From Flavihumibacter rivuli (GTDB lineage Bacteria; Bacteroidota; Bacteroidia; Chitinophagales; Chitinophagaceae), in assembly GCF_018595685.2 (NCBI RefSeq), contig NZ_CP092334.1, forward strand, positions 3,376,001 through 3,440,000: 64,000 nucleotides of DNA, in the 5' to 3' direction. The stretch's first letter is position 1. Each line of letters opens with the position of its first letter. The notes under the pieces were generated by a model. The model was given only the letters and a program-made list of their open reading frames with translations. It ran no database searches and was not told where the DNA came from. Shown here piece after piece: positions 9,335 to 17,270 of the stretch. Both the position numbers and the translations under genes were made by a program.

Positions 9335-10066
9335 ATGAATCAGCAAAGTACGCTGGATCAACTTCAAGATCTCAAATTATTGGGCATGGCTAAACGCTAT
9401 GAAGCCGTCTTGCAGCAACCCATTCACCAACAACCGGAAGCGCATGCCCTTATCGCATCCCTTACCGAAGCAGAGGCTGGTTATCGGATCCACCAACGAA
9501 CCCAGCTCTATCTGCGATTAGCTAAACTTCGCTACAACGCCACACCAGAACAAATCAATTGTACACCTGGCAGAGGCTTTACGAAAGAAATGCTAATTGC
9601 ACTCTCTGATGGCACCTACATTGAGAAAGCAGAAAACCTGTTGATCACCGGTGCAACAGGCTGCGGTAAAAGTTATTTTGCCTGCGCTATGGGAAGGAAT
9701 GCCTGTTTGCTCGGCCACCGCACGCTGTATTATTCTATGAACCGGTTTATTGAGGCACTAGCTGCTGCTAGAATTGATGGAACTTACATCCGGTGGCTCA
9801 ATATGATTGCTAAAACACCTTTATTGATTATTGATGACTTTGGGTTACAGCCGTTAAACCACGACATGAGGCTCACACTGCTGCAGATCCTGGAAGATCG
9901 CTTCGCGAAAGGAGCAACCATCGTAACCTCCCAACTTCCTGTAAGTAAATGGCACGAATACATAAATGAACCAACACTTGCTGATGCAATCTGTGACAGA
10001 CTGACAGCAAATGCACACAAGATAGAATTGAAAGGAGAATCGTTACGAAAAAAGAAAAACAATTAA
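9335..10066 (+). CDS. istB: IstB ATPase, transposition helper (IS21 family)
   Basis: A 243-residue AAA+ ATPase. After an N-terminal helical region (LDQLQDLKLLGMAKRYEAVL), Walker A is GATGCGKS (residues 106-113), and Walker B is LLIIDDFGLQ. The sensor and arginine-finger region includes TIVTSQLP and DAICDRLTANA. The protein remodels target DNA and regulates IstA. I chose the ATG at 9335, in front of MNQQSTLDQLQ, over an upstream in-frame ATG that overlaps istA, because the IstB family starts in this way. The stop lies 78 bp before the element's right end. Confidence 0.94.
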   Translation: MNQQSTLDQLQDLKLLGMAKRYEAVLQQPIHQQPEAHALIASLTEAEAGYRIHQRTQLYLRLAKLRYNATPEQINCTPGRGFTKEMLIALSDGTYIEKAENLLITGATGCGKSYFACAMGRNACLLGHRTLYYSMNRFIEALAAARIDGTYIRWLNMIAKTPLLIIDDFGLQPLNHDMRLTLLQILEDRFAKGATIVTSQLPVSKWHEYINEPTLADAICDRLTANAHKIELKGESLRKKKNN

Positions 10067-10265
10067 ATTACACTAGCTTCAGCAACTCTCTTTAAGTGGT
10101 AAACTTTGCGCTGAAATACTGGTAAACTTTGACCGTAATATCCAGTCCTGAGAAAAAGAGGCTTTAGAAACCAATATAAAGACCACCCAAAAGCAAACAC
10201 GTCTTTTCATCATTTAATTTAAATTAATATAATTGAAATTTGTGGGCTGTCTTTAAATAACGAAC

Positions 10266-10458
10266 AACGTAAAAGCATTGTCGATGTGGCTGGAATTCAT
10301 AACTAAGTTCGCCCGACTACCAATGCCCAATAAAGATAAAATGTTTCAAATAACGACAGTTGCCTAATAGTATTCCTTCAGCCCGAGCCACGGTCTAATA
10401 GCATTACTTTAGCCTAATGGCATTTCCGTCAAGCCAACCGTATAGCCAATGCATTGTT
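10266..10458. repeat. Cassette site F (193 bp, long class)
   Basis: AACGTAAAAGCATTGTCGAT ... AGCCAATGCATTGTT; the outer arms pair around AAGCATTG / CAATGC. The internal part has a threefold CCTAATAG/TCTAATAG motif. It follows the upstream region of the S41 gene in this direction. Confidence 0.6.
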
Positions 10459-10475
10459 GTATGCCGATTTTCGAT

Positions 10476-11183
10476 TTACTTGTACTTCCCCTTAAAGTCA
10501 AACTGTCGTCTTGATATTTGTCCCACAAACTCCGAAGAAAGGCTATTCCCAAGTTTATATCTCAACTTTGTTTTAAAATCACCACCATAAACTGGGGCAA
10601 GAACACACATTATGTCCTTGGGTTTAAGTAATATATATTCAAGACCTATGCCACAGTCATAGATGTAACGAATTTCGACAGGTTTCCAAACTTTATCGAT
10701 GTCAAGAGCCTCCAAAACAATTGGAATAGTGTATCCATATCCTACTATTGTTGTGGAGTCTGTTTCATTATGTATAATTATTGGATTGGCTTTATAATAT
10801 TTGTATTCCGGCTTTTTAGACCACCACTCATACTCCTCAAGTGTAACATGGGTCAATGGGTCAATGCTGATTTTGAGCTTTCCATTAGTATAATATGCAT
10901 ACTTATTTCGTACAGTATCATCAATTAAAACTTTGTTATCGCCTATTGCGACTGATTTATCAGGTATCGGTTCAATTGTGATTGTGTCTTTGAATGGCCC
11001 TAAATATTGGACAACCCTTTCTCTCATTTCTATTCCCATAGCAATTTTTGGCTTACCTTTTCTTGAATATGTGTCTTTGAATAAAGGAAGTCTAGCCTGT
11101 CCAGAACAAATGCTGATAGAAAAAGCTGTTAATATTGTTAGTAGAATCTTTTCCAATTGCTTGTTCTTTAAAGTGGCAAACAA
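10476..11183 (-). CDS. Secreted hypothetical protein
   Basis: A 235-residue protein. The N-terminus (LEKILLTILTAFSISICSGQ) is a signal peptide, possibly of lipoprotein type at the cysteine. The body is beta-rich (DTITIEPIPDKSVAIGDNKV; GLEYILLKPKDIMCVLAPVY). I do not recognise the family. It is the only gene of cassette 10456-11184, whose ends are GTTGTATGCC and GGCAAACAAC. The first ATG overlaps the AAC boundary region, so the start may instead be a later codon in the same signal peptide. Confidence 0.6.
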   Translation of the reverse strand: MFATLKNKQLEKILLTILTAFSISICSGQARLPLFKDTYSRKGKPKIAMGIEMRERVVQYLGPFKDTITIEPIPDKSVAIGDNKVLIDDTVRNKYAYYTNGKLKISIDPLTHVTLEEYEWWSKKPEYKYYKANPIIIHNETDSTTIVGYGYTIPIVLEALDIDKVWKPVEIRYIYDCGIGLEYILLKPKDIMCVLAPVYGGDFKTKLRYKLGNSLSSEFVGQISRRQFDFKGKYK

Positions 11184-11307
11184 CGGTTAACTGTTTTGTG
11201 CATTAGCGGCAATAGCGTACTGTCATCCGAAATGATTACTAAAGTAAAATATTTATTCAATTGCCTGGATTAAGAACGTTGAGCCGCTATTGCTTAAAAC
11301 CGATGTT
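11182..11307. repeat. Cassette site G (126 bp, short class)
   Basis: AACGGTTAACTGTTTTGTGC ... GCTTAAAACCGATGTT. The arms AGCGGCAATAGCG / CCGCTATTGCT pair well, forming a strong inner stem. Confidence 0.65.
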
Positions 11308-11315
11308 ATGCCCGG

Positions 11316-11828
11316 TTATTTTGATGTGAGCTTTGCCTTTAGTTCAGTAAGCCTGATTTCATATTGCTTCTTTGTCACCATACCAACCGCTTTTTGCTTG
11401 TCTTTGTCAACTTTGAGCCAATAGTCACCACAAATGGAAATAGCATAATCAGTAGGTCTTTCATCTTCGTGAACATGTCCTTTAGAACCGTCTGACGCCT
11501 TGAAAAATGCAATTACATAATATTTTCCTTTGTCAAATTGCGAAAGGTAAGGACGACATAAAATTCCGTTGTCGCCCCAAACGACGAGCTTCTTTCTTAC
11601 CTCTTCTCCTTTATAAACGTCGACAATTTCAACCTCCATAGACATTGGTGTTTGCTTGTCGTAAATATTTCTAAAGCTTAGGAATTTTGTCACCTTAACC
11701 AATGCCACAAACTCAGACTTCGGTGCAACTGTCAAAAACTCTCCTTCAGAATCACAGTCACATGCAAATGACAGTTGTCCGGTAAGTAAAAGGGAAAGTG
11801 TCAGTATAAGCCTTGTTGCTTTTCGCAT
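11316..11828 (-). CDS. Secreted protein with TIMP/NTR-like cysteine pattern
   Basis: A 170-residue protein. Signal peptide MRKATRLILTLSLLLTGQLS, with a predicted mature start at ACDCDSEGEF. A CxC at the mature N-terminus followed by a beta-rich core (ALVKVTKF; MEVEIVDVYKGEEV; LVVWGDNGILCRPY; KGKYYVIAFF) is reminiscent of the netrin/TIMP fold, in which the N-terminal CxC is disulfide-bonded. The resemblance is by pattern only. The C-terminal 30 residues are a charged helix. It is the only gene in cassette 11305-11857. Confidence 0.6.
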   Translation of the reverse strand: MRKATRLILTLSLLLTGQLSFACDCDSEGEFLTVAPKSEFVALVKVTKFLSFRNIYDKQTPMSMEVEIVDVYKGEEVRKKLVVWGDNGILCRPYLSQFDKGKYYVIAFFKASDGSKGHVHEDERPTDYAISICGDYWLKVDKDKQKAVGMVTKKQYEIRLTELKAKLTSK

Positions 11829-11854
11829 AATTGTGTGTCGACTAAATTGGGCAA

Positions 11855-12044
11855 AACGTTTAGGGCTTTGCGTTCGGTGGAAAATTTATATTCTTCCGCT
11901 CGGAACAGGAGCCTAATATAGATTTAAAAGTTCAAAGAGATTCTGTTGCTGGGTTGCACTGGGTCGAGAAGGAACCGAATCTGATTAATGTACTACTGCT
12001 TGGCTCGACCTTGCGTCAGCCCCGCTGACGCAAAACCATTTGTT
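11855..12044. repeat. Cassette site H (190 bp, long class)
   Basis: AACGTTTAGGGCTTTGCGTT ... TGACGCAAAACCATTTGTT. Outer arms pair (GGGCTTTGCGT / ACGCAAAACC). An extra inner hairpin GCGTCAGC-CCC-GCTGACGC lies near the right end. Confidence 0.65.
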
Positions 12045-12058
12045 AGTGGCGTGTTGGT

Positions 12059-12625
12059 TTAGTCCCAAAAATCATCGTCATTAATTCTTTTAACTGTTGT
12101 TGTTGCGTTTCCTTTTGAGTCATAGCTATATAATATTTTTCTTGTATAGGGTGTCGAAATATGTATGAATTGTTTTGTAACTCTGTCTTCTTTGTCATAT
12201 TCGAAGCGATAGTAACTGCTCTTATATTTATATATGACTACCTCATTGTCTAGCGTATCAGGCTTATCACATGTAATTCTCCACCACTCCGAATAGGCAA
12301 TAAGTCCTTTTAAATTAAAGTGTGTGACAACTGAATCCGTCATACAATTGTGTCTGTGAATTTGTTTTTCACTTTTAATAGTCAGATCATTCTTGTCAAG
12401 GTAAGTTAGTATCAAAGAGTCTTTCGACTGAAAAGATGTGTCGATTTTCCTTAGATTTTTCAGTAGTCGCACTTGTCGAAGACTTGATTCTTTTTGGTCA
12501 TAAAGTTCATAAAACTTCCTTTTCCAGTCGTTATACTCTGTCCTAGTAAAACATGTGTCTCGGAACTGTTGTCCAGAAACTGCAACCGTTAAAAACAGAA
12601 AAAATATGAGAAATGGAAGTTTCAT
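12059..12625 (-). CDS. Secreted protein with YD-repeat-like C-terminus
   Basis: 188 residues from ATG 12625 (MKLPFLIFFLFLTVAVSGQQ), a signal peptide ending in the typical SGQQ. An upstream TTG extends the frame into the cassette's inverted end and is unlikely to be used. The C-terminal half (YYRFEYDKEDRVTKQFIHIS; ILYSYDSKGNATTTV) resembles YD/RHS-type short repeats seen in many small Bacteroidota lipoproteins. The function is unknown. It is the single gene of cassette 12042-12641, whose ends read GTTAGTGGC and GCCACTAAC. Confidence 0.6.
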   Translation of the reverse strand: MKLPFLIFFLFLTVAVSGQQFRDTCFTRTEYNDWKRKFYELYDQKESSLRQVRLLKNLRKIDTSFQSKDSLILTYLDKNDLTIKSEKQIHRHNCMTDSVVTHFNLKGLIAYSEWWRITCDKPDTLDNEVVIYKYKSSYYRFEYDKEDRVTKQFIHISTPYTRKILYSYDSKGNATTTVKRINDDDFWD

Positions 12626-12638
12626 TGCAATTGCCACT

Positions 12639-12763
12639 AACGTTGAGGTATTTATACAGGTGTGGTATTGGCACTACTCATGCTGATTATAATTATAAAG
12701 ATGCCGTTATATTCGTCCGCCTAATATGTAACGTCCAGCCACACTTGCAAAAATACCCATGTT
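12639..12763. repeat. Cassette site I (125 bp, short class)
   Basis: AACGTTGAGGTATTTATACA ... CTTGCAAAAATACCCATGTT. Outer arms pair (GGTATTTATACAGGTGTGG / CCACACTTGCAAAAATACC). Confidence 0.65.
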
Positions 12764-12772
12764 GTGAGTTCG

Positions 12773-13222
12773 CTATTCGTCACTCACCATTAGAAGTTCT
12801 CGTCTAATGAATGCTGTCCGGCTATTTAAAAGTTCAGCATTTTCAATTGTCGGGTCAACCGGAACAGGATAGCATTCGTCCAAGGGGCTTCCTCTTTTAA
12901 CATTGTCAGCCCACTCTTGCATAAGTTCACAATATGTTTCCAAAGCTTCATGTCCAGTAGTGATACTTTTGTCTAAATAAACGGATGGCAAGTCACCCAC
13001 AATAACCCAAATGAAGTTGTCAACGGTGTCATTTAATGGTTCAATTTCAAACAAGAAAACCCCAAGCTTTTCATAGATGCCGTGTTCCTTGTCGTACCAC
13101 ACTTGTTTTATTGAGATACACCAATCGAAACTCTCCAAATAGTTTCTAGCTTCATAGTATAAACCTAAGATAGATTCTATCTCTTCGATTTCAGATAAAT
13201 TGTCAAGATTTATTTCTGCCAT
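12773..13222 (-). CDS. Conserved hypothetical cytoplasmic protein
   Basis: 149 residues from ATG 13222 (MAEINLDNLSEIEEIESILG). The frame is open further upstream but only from a TTG. The central block (FDWCISIKQVWYDKEHGIYE; LGVFLFEIEPLNDTVDNFIW; VIVGDLPSVYLD) and the end (PVDPTIENAELLNSRTAFIR) match my memory of a widespread family of uncharacterised proteins with 'WVIVGDLPPAYL'. No catalytic motif is visible. It is cytoplasmic, unlike most of the array's products. Cassette ends are GTTGTGAGTTCGCTA and TAGTGACGCACAAC. Confidence 0.7.
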   Translation of the reverse strand: MAEINLDNLSEIEEIESILGLYYEARNYLESFDWCISIKQVWYDKEHGIYEKLGVFLFEIEPLNDTVDNFIWVIVGDLPSVYLDKSITTGHEALETYCELMQEWADNVKRGSPLDECYPVPVDPTIENAELLNSRTAFIRRELLMVSDE

Positions 13223-13293
13223 TTTTGTTAAGTGAAAGATGCAAGTAGTTGTCAAATTATACTATGAACGAAATGTTTTTTATAGTGACGCAC

Positions 13294-13482
13294 AACGAAA
13301 GCGGCTTGGCGATGTAGCGGCATTTGATAATCGTCAGCCCGTATCCGCTGCTAAATTTATAAATAAACATTCATTTTATATTCTATTGCTCGGCGTTATT
13401 CTTCGGCTTGAAATTAAGCCGAATAGCGAACAAAAAGATGAGTATATATACGTCGCCCCGCCATATTGCCAAACCGCCTGTT
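13294..13482. repeat. Cassette site J (189 bp, long class)
   Basis: AACGAAAGCGGCTTGGCGAT ... ATTGCCAAACCGCCTGTT. Outer arms pair (GCGGCTTGGC / GCCAAACCGC). An inner stem is TTCGGCTTGAAATTAAGCCGAA. Confidence 0.65.
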
Positions 13483-13492
13483 GGCTGCAGTA

Positions 13493-13969
13493 TTATTGTG
13501 CTGCTGCATAAACATGTCCAGCAATAGAAATTGTATCTGAATACGTTTCTGTCCACCGGTGAAGTACAGATATTTTTACTTTCATAAACCCCTTTAAGTT
13601 ATCTCCTTTGTCATAAGATGCTTTGTCTAATTTAATACTTGGTTCTATAGCTGTAAATATTGGCTTTTTGTATGAGCTATCTGTAATCGAAAATAGTTGT
13701 TCGAACTGTACGCTTAAGTTTTCTTTGACTTTAAGGATATTCAACTGGTAATTGGAAGATGAATCAGTAACTTTCAAAAATAATGAGTCACTTTTCTTTA
13801 CAGCTTCACACTTGGTTAGCTCTACCTGATTACTGTCGGAGAAATAAATTAAGACGCTTGATTTAGGGTCGGGGAATTCTCCATAGTTTTTCCTAACATT
13901 TTTTTTGTTACTTGTCTCGCAGGAAAATAAAAATAGACAGAATGATATTTTTAAAAATATATGGTTCAT
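13493..13969 (-). CDS. Putative lipoprotein, unknown
   Basis: 158 residues from ATG 13969: MNHIFLKISFCLFLFSCETS, a lipoprotein signal with the lipidated cysteine at about residue 17. The remainder is beta-rich (SSVLIYFSDSNQVELTKCEA; LFLKVTDSSSNYQLNILKV; LKGFMKVKISVLH). I do not recognise the family. The upstream TTG start would run into the AAC boundary and is rejected. It is the single gene of cassette 13480-13985, which has especially long matching ends (GTTGGCTGC...GCAGCCAAC). Confidence 0.6.
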   Translation of the reverse strand: MNHIFLKISFCLFLFSCETSNKKNVRKNYGEFPDPKSSVLIYFSDSNQVELTKCEAVKKSDSLFLKVTDSSSNYQLNILKVKENLSVQFEQLFSITDSSYKKPIFTAIEPSIKLDKASYDKGDNLKGFMKVKISVLHRWTETYSDTISIAGHVYAAAQ

Positions 13970-13982
13970 AATGGTCGCAGCC

Positions 13983-14169
13983 AACGAGCAGGGCGTTATG
14001 CAGGTTGGGAAGTAGCATTCCGTATGCCCGGCGCCGCTGCCGATTGAAAGACTGATGATGTATTTAAGTACAAAAGCTCAAGATTGTTTGTCCAGCCCCG
14101 AATCACAGCTTGGCGATGCAATTAGCCGAAGTTTGCTGGTTATGCCCAACTTGCATAAAACCCAATGTT
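13983..14169. repeat. Cassette site K (187 bp, long class)
   Basis: AACGAGCAGGGCGTTATGCA ... AACTTGCATAAAACCCAATGTT. It is a clear member of the main subfamily, with TATGCAGGTTGGG pairing with CCCAACTTGCATA. It shares internal blocks with sites E, O and S. Confidence 0.75.
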
Positions 14170-14179
14170 ATATGCTGTT

Positions 14180-14707
14180 TTAGAATTCCTTTTTATCTCT
14201 TTCACAGTACCAGCTTGCTTGACAATCGAAAAGCAAACAACCGCCGGGATAGTATTTCCTTTTACTCTGCTTCTTGTCTTTTTCAGTTTTAGTAGTGTGT
14301 AGTCCGTAACGAATTGGAATAACTTCGTCTTTTCTTTTGCAAATTGGACATACTCCGTCTTTTGTTTTGTCATACGGACAAATAGAGGAATAATCAATAT
14401 TTACCTTTTCGTTCTCTGCCTCACTAAGATGAATTACATATCGAGTGTCATAAGGATAAGAACGTCGGGAGAATGAAATATAAAACGTGTCACTGGGTAA
14501 ATTGTTGAAATGAAAAGAAAAGTCATTTTCAAGTTTAACACTGTCACGAATAATTTTGGATGTTAAAATGATATAGGTATTATCGAGTACAAATTCTTTA
14601 TTTTCCGAGTCAAGCAAATTTAGCTTTCCGGTAATTTTCCCAGTTTGAGATTGTCCATACATGAAACTCATAAGGAAAAAGGAAAGAAGCCTGAACTTTA
14701 TACTCAT
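14180..14707 (-). CDS. Secreted cysteine-containing protein with CPIC motif
   Basis: A 175-residue protein. Signal peptide MSIKFRLLSFFLMSFMYGQS. The first domain looks like a carboxypeptidase-regulatory-type beta-sandwich (TGKITGKLNLLDSENKEFVL; LPSDTFYISFSRRSYPYD). It ends in a small cysteine motif, SICPYDKTKDGVCPICKRKD, followed by EVIPIRYGL, and then a basic tail with three more Cys. I recall 'CP.C.K.D.VIPI.YGL' from uncharacterised Bacteroidota proteins. It may bind a metal through the CxxC pair. It is the sole gene of cassette 14167-14747. Confidence 0.6.
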   Translation of the reverse strand: MSIKFRLLSFFLMSFMYGQSQTGKITGKLNLLDSENKEFVLDNTYIILTSKIIRDSVKLENDFSFHFNNLPSDTFYISFSRRSYPYDTRYVIHLSEAENEKVNIDYSSICPYDKTKDGVCPICKRKDEVIPIRYGLHTTKTEKDKKQSKRKYYPGGCLLFDCQASWYCERDKKEF

Positions 14708-14744
14708 AGGTCTGTCATTATCGGATGCTCAATAAATAGCATAT

Positions 14745-14870
14745 AACGCTAGAGGATTGGCGCCGGGGCGGTCCCCGTGTTAACCTAGTTGATGATTTAT
14801 ACTGTTGTCAAATAAAGTTCCGAATGCTGAGTCTTTGATTGAAAGCCGCCTTGGCACCAATACCACTGTT
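14745..14870. repeat. Cassette site L (126 bp, short class)
   Basis: AACGCTAGAGGATTGGCGCC ... TTGGCACCAATACCACTGTT. Same subfamily as site A. Arms ATTGGCGCC / GGCACCAAT pair. The stop codon of the next gene overlaps the GTT. Confidence 0.7.
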
Positions 14871-15333
14871 ATTCGCTTTTCTGCTTTGTTTTGGAATACT
14901 TCTTTTCTAATATGGCTTGTAAATCAACTGGATAAAGGGAAAGTTCTATATCTAAACCTAATTCTCCGGCAAGTTTTAATAGTTCATTTGGGAATATTTC
15001 TGATTGTGTTAGGATATTTTTCCTATCTATTTTTAAATCAATACCAAAGTCTAAAATAGCGCAATCAATTCCTTTTGTAGAGTTTATATGAGCAAGTTTT
15101 TTCTTGTTCCTTTTAAGGTATCTAATTGTATCACTAATTTGCTTTTTCAGATTATCAAATTCTGCTTTACTTGTCTGAATAGATATTAATGATTGAGTCA
15201 ATTTTTCTCCGTCTGAGTTAGTTTTGAGTTTTGCTTGCCCTTTATAGCTTTTTCTAGTTGGTTTTATTTTGCTTTTTTCAATGAAGCGATCAACGTCAAA
15301 ATTTTTTCCGCAGATCCATAATATGCAACTCAT
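14869..15333 (-). CDS. Conserved hypothetical protein (DUF4279-like)
   Basis: A 154-residue protein beginning MSCILWICGKNFDVDRFIEK. The pattern of a short strand, 'GKNFDVD.F', 'SYKG', 'ISIQTSKAEFDNLKKQISDT' and 'DFGIDLKIDRKNILTQS' near the end matches a group of small proteins that I associate with DUF4279-type or immunity-like families; this is uncertain. It is cytoplasmic and mixed alpha/beta, with a Lys-rich middle. The TAA stop shares bases with the cassette's GTT. Between its ATG and the AAC at 15426 there is about 90 bp of AT-rich sequence that may hold a promoter. Confidence 0.6.
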   Translation of the reverse strand: MSCILWICGKNFDVDRFIEKSKIKPTRKSYKGQAKLKTNSDGEKLTQSLISIQTSKAEFDNLKKQISDTIRYLKRNKKKLAHINSTKGIDCAILDFGIDLKIDRKNILTQSEIFPNELLKLAGELGLDIELSLYPVDLQAILEKKYSKTKQKSE

Positions 15334-15425
15334 TGTAAAAATTTATCTGTGTTATATATCTTACGAGTTATATTACTCTTATTTAGTATAATATAATTTA
15401 AGAATGTTCAATTCGTGTTGCGCAT

Positions 15426-15614
15426 AACGGCCTTGGCTTTCTGCTGTGCTGATATTTTGCGATTCTTTAGCCCGAACCGAAGCTTAGTAAAGTTATTACA
15501 GTTGATGTTATATTCTGCAGCTCGGCTTTATTCGTCAATCCCGAACTGCAGCCGATAAGCGAACGGGACGATCAGTACATATTCTTTAGCCAGCATAGCA
15601 GAAATCCCCATGTT
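15426..15614. repeat. Cassette site M (189 bp, long class)
   Basis: AACGGCCTTGGCTTTCTGCT ... CATAGCAGAAATCCCCATGTT. Outer arms pair (TTTCTGCTGTGCTG / CAGCATAGCAGAAA). A second stem is CTGCAGCTCGGC / CTGCAGCCGATA. Confidence 0.65.
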
Positions 15615-15622
15615 GGATGCAG

Positions 15623-16063
15623 CTATTTATTAGTTACAACTGATTTGCTTAAGAAAGTCAGAGCTAATTGTTCTGCCGCTTGTTTTGTGTCAGGATTAAA
15701 AAGGCAAAACGTTATTGTGGTGTCTTCACTGAAAACCTTGATTAAGTAAAAATCTCTAATTAGGAATATCCTCTTTTTCAGTTTAATGTCTATTAATGTC
15801 GAGATGCGAAAAGTTACTTGATGTTGTCTAGTTAATGGTGTCAAGTAAGTAAATGTTACATTTTCGTCATCAAAGAATAATTCTGTTAGATATTTTCTGT
15901 CAAGAAGAAAACGTCCAATAATTGATCCAACAATAAGTCCGCAGAGAACAGCTGAGGAAAAGCTATTTGATAATCCATAATCAGGTACGATGTCCTTGAA
16001 AAACAATAATGTCATCCAAATCAATGGAACTGATAAAGTATATGCTAAAACTTTGAGCTTCAT
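15623..16063 (-). CDS. Two-helix membrane protein with PH-like domain
   Basis: A 146-residue protein. Two hydrophobic helices (about residues 5-24 and 33-52, LIWMTLLFF and AVLCGLIVGSIIGRFLL) are followed by a soluble beta-rich domain (YLTELFFDDENVTFTYLTPL; FLIRDFYLIKVFSEDTTITF) of the kind seen in bacterial PH-like membrane proteins. It ends with a helix. The function is unknown. It is the sole gene of cassette 15612-16096, whose private ends GTTGGATGCAGCTAT and ATAGTTGCAGCCAAC match at 13 of 15 positions. Confidence 0.6.
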   Translation of the reverse strand: MKLKVLAYTLSVPLIWMTLLFFKDIVPDYGLSNSFSSAVLCGLIVGSIIGRFLLDRKYLTELFFDDENVTFTYLTPLTRQHQVTFRISTLIDIKLKKRIFLIRDFYLIKVFSEDTTITFCLFNPDTKQAAEQLALTFLSKSVVTNK

Positions 16064-16093
16064 TTTTGATAATGCGTTTTCATAGTTGCAGCC

Positions 16094-16216
16094 AACGGCC
16101 GGGGCTTGGCGCAGGCCGGTCTAATTTAGGAAATTTTCCGGCGAGCCCCCACTTATGAGCCTCCTTTAAGATGGGGGCAAGCCAGCGGAGGGCAGGCTTT
16201 CGCCAAACCCTATGTT
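16094..16216. repeat. Cassette site N (123 bp, short class)
   Basis: AACGGCCGGGGCTTGGCGCA ... TTTCGCCAAACCCTATGTT. Outer arms pair (GGCTTGGCG / CGCCAAACC). An inner GAGCCCCCAC / GTGGGGGC-like stem is also visible. Confidence 0.65.
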
Positions 16217-16236
16217 GGCTGATGTTGCAGTTTTAG

Positions 16237-16548
16237 CTAGACCATATACTCCCAAATTCGAAGAAAAAATAGAATAATAGAAATAATTGTCAACAAAGAT
16301 GAAACCAAGATATTAGTGATTCGTTCGTTTTTACTTATAGCTATAATGCAGCATACAAGTGAAATGATACCGAACGGTATAAAAAATAGTTTACGTTCAC
16401 TCCGAATTAACTCAGTTAATCCGAATAGTGCCTGATTTTTTCCGCTTGAGTGACGATATTCCGCTGCTAGAAGATTATTGACATAAACTAATCCTATTAT
16501 ACAAATTATACTTCCTATAATTGACACCATTGAATATTTATTCTTCAT
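16237..16548 (-). CDS. Small three-helix membrane protein
   Basis: 103 residues from ATG 16548 (MKNKYSMVSIIGSIICIIGL). Three hydrophobic stretches are visible: SIIGSIICIIGLVYV, LFFIPFGIISLVCCIIAI and ILVSSLLTIISIILFFL. A soluble linker (LAAEYRHSSGKNQALFGLTE) lies between the first two. There is no recognisable family. It is the smallest cassette of the array (16214-16580); its 17-bp private ends are GTTGGCTGATGTTGCAG and the near-perfect reverse complement TTGCAATTTCAGCCAAC. Confidence 0.6.
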   Translation of the reverse strand: MKNKYSMVSIIGSIICIIGLVYVNNLLAAEYRHSSGKNQALFGLTELIRSERKLFFIPFGIISLVCCIIAISKNERITNILVSSLLTIISIILFFLRIWEYMV

Positions 16549-16577
16549 GAGGGAAATATTCTTTTGCAATTTCAGCC

Positions 16578-16762
16578 AACGAGCAGGGCTTTATGCTAGT
16601 TGGGAATTATTATTCGTCCGCCCACAACCGCTGCTGATTGAAAAACTGATGTTGAAATTAAGAACTAAAGCTCAAAGTTGGTTGTCCTGCAAGAACCACA
16701 GCCAGGATTTTCAATTAGTTGATGTTTGTTTGTCGAGCACAACTTGCATAAAACCCCATGTT
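16578..16762. repeat. Cassette site O (185 bp, long class)
   Basis: AACGAGCAGGGCTTTATGCT ... AACTTGCATAAAACCCCATGTT. It is the best example of the main subfamily, with arms GGGCTTTATGCTAGTTGGG / CACAACTTGCATAAAACCCC. Confidence 0.75.
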
Positions 16763-16772
16763 GTGCGTTCGC

Positions 16773-17240
16773 TTATTTTTTATTTGGGTCGTAGTTTGAA
16801 AAGTCTGGCCTCTCCGTGTTTGTCCATGTAAACTTATATCCTGTCACAAGAACTTTCATATCCCAATCTCTTTTTAGCTTGATATGTTTTTCGCTAATGG
16901 TCAAAATTAGAGTCCAGAATGAAATTATCATTATTGCCAATGTCCAAAATGATCGTATCAGAATTTTTGAAATAGTAAATCTTGTCCAAATGCGTGTAAT
17001 AAAGAACATGACTAAAAACCAAAACAAAAAGTAGATTACAAAGTCGGCACTAAACTCAATTATAAAAAGTTGAAGTGACATTGAAGTAAACCAACCGTCA
17101 CCGACGAAAGCAAAAGGAAATCCAACCATCAACGTGTCAGGTGCATCAACTGGTATAACGTACCACCATTTAGTAAGTGTCCCAAAAGAAATTATTGCAA
17201 ACGGTAAAACTAAACGCCACGTCAATTGTCTAATTGTCAT
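16773..17240 (-). CDS. Integral membrane protein, first gene of array 1
   Basis: A 155-residue protein with an N-terminal helix (LTWRLVLPFAIISFGTLTKW), then YVIPVDAPDTLMVGFPFAFV, an ordered extracytoplasmic block, and two further helices (SADFVIYFLFWFLVMFFI and FWTLAIMIISFWTLILTI). I recall a conserved Bacteroidota family with 'W..PVDAPD....GFPF.FV'. The C-terminus is soluble and charged. As the gene closest to the leader at 17271 it would be the first transcribed in the array. Cassette ends are GTTGTGCGTTCGCTTA and TAAGTGACGCACAAC. Confidence 0.65.
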   Translation of the reverse strand: MTIRQLTWRLVLPFAIISFGTLTKWWYVIPVDAPDTLMVGFPFAFVGDGWFTSMSLQLFIIEFSADFVIYFLFWFLVMFFITRIWTRFTISKILIRSFWTLAIMIISFWTLILTISEKHIKLKRDWDMKVLVTGYKFTWTNTERPDFSNYDPNKK

Positions 17241-17270
17241 GTTTTAGCGTGTCTGGATTAAGTGACGCAC

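Larger units (their letters stand above)
7515..10144 (+). mobile_element. IS21-family insertion sequence, intact
   Basis: 2,630 bp flanked by the direct repeat GTCCTG (7509-7514 and 10145-10150). Both ends begin TGGATATT when read inwards. Multiple copies of AGTTTACCA lie inside the left end (7532, 7556, 7579, 7623, 7667), and inverted copies lie near the right end (10097, 10120), the usual multiple-terminal-repeat arrangement of this family. It encodes istA and istB in order on the plus strand. Both genes look complete, so the element may still move. It splits the S41 peptidase gene of the cassette array. Confidence 0.92.
6126..10213 (-). pseudogene. S41-family (tail-specific) peptidase, interrupted by IS21 element
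   Basis: The body (6126-7508) encodes an S41 C-terminal processing peptidase: LIVDLTGNGGGSTGW (glycine-rich oxyanion region), then LVVDDFCGSSAEYFFFISKQ with the catalytic serine in GSSAE. The N-terminus lies beyond the insertion at 10145-10213 and reads MMKRRVCFWVVFILVSKASF then SQD, a signal peptide. Removing 7509-10144 (the IS plus one copy of GTCCTG) joins SQD to NKNNQCDCFDNLK in frame and restores a 483-residue exported protein. These enzymes cut proteins in the periplasm or outside the cell. As it stands the body lacks a signal peptide and its upstream region, so it is probably inactive; the frame can be read from an ATG inside the IS end (about 7541), giving a cytoplasmic product at best. 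Confidence 0.9.

Noticed and set aside
13983..14169. Cassette sites as riboswitches or structured RNA genes
   Set aside because: They sit between genes with strand-symmetric arms and cassette-specific ends that cross the whole gene, which a riboswitch would not show; no known aptamer core was recognised.
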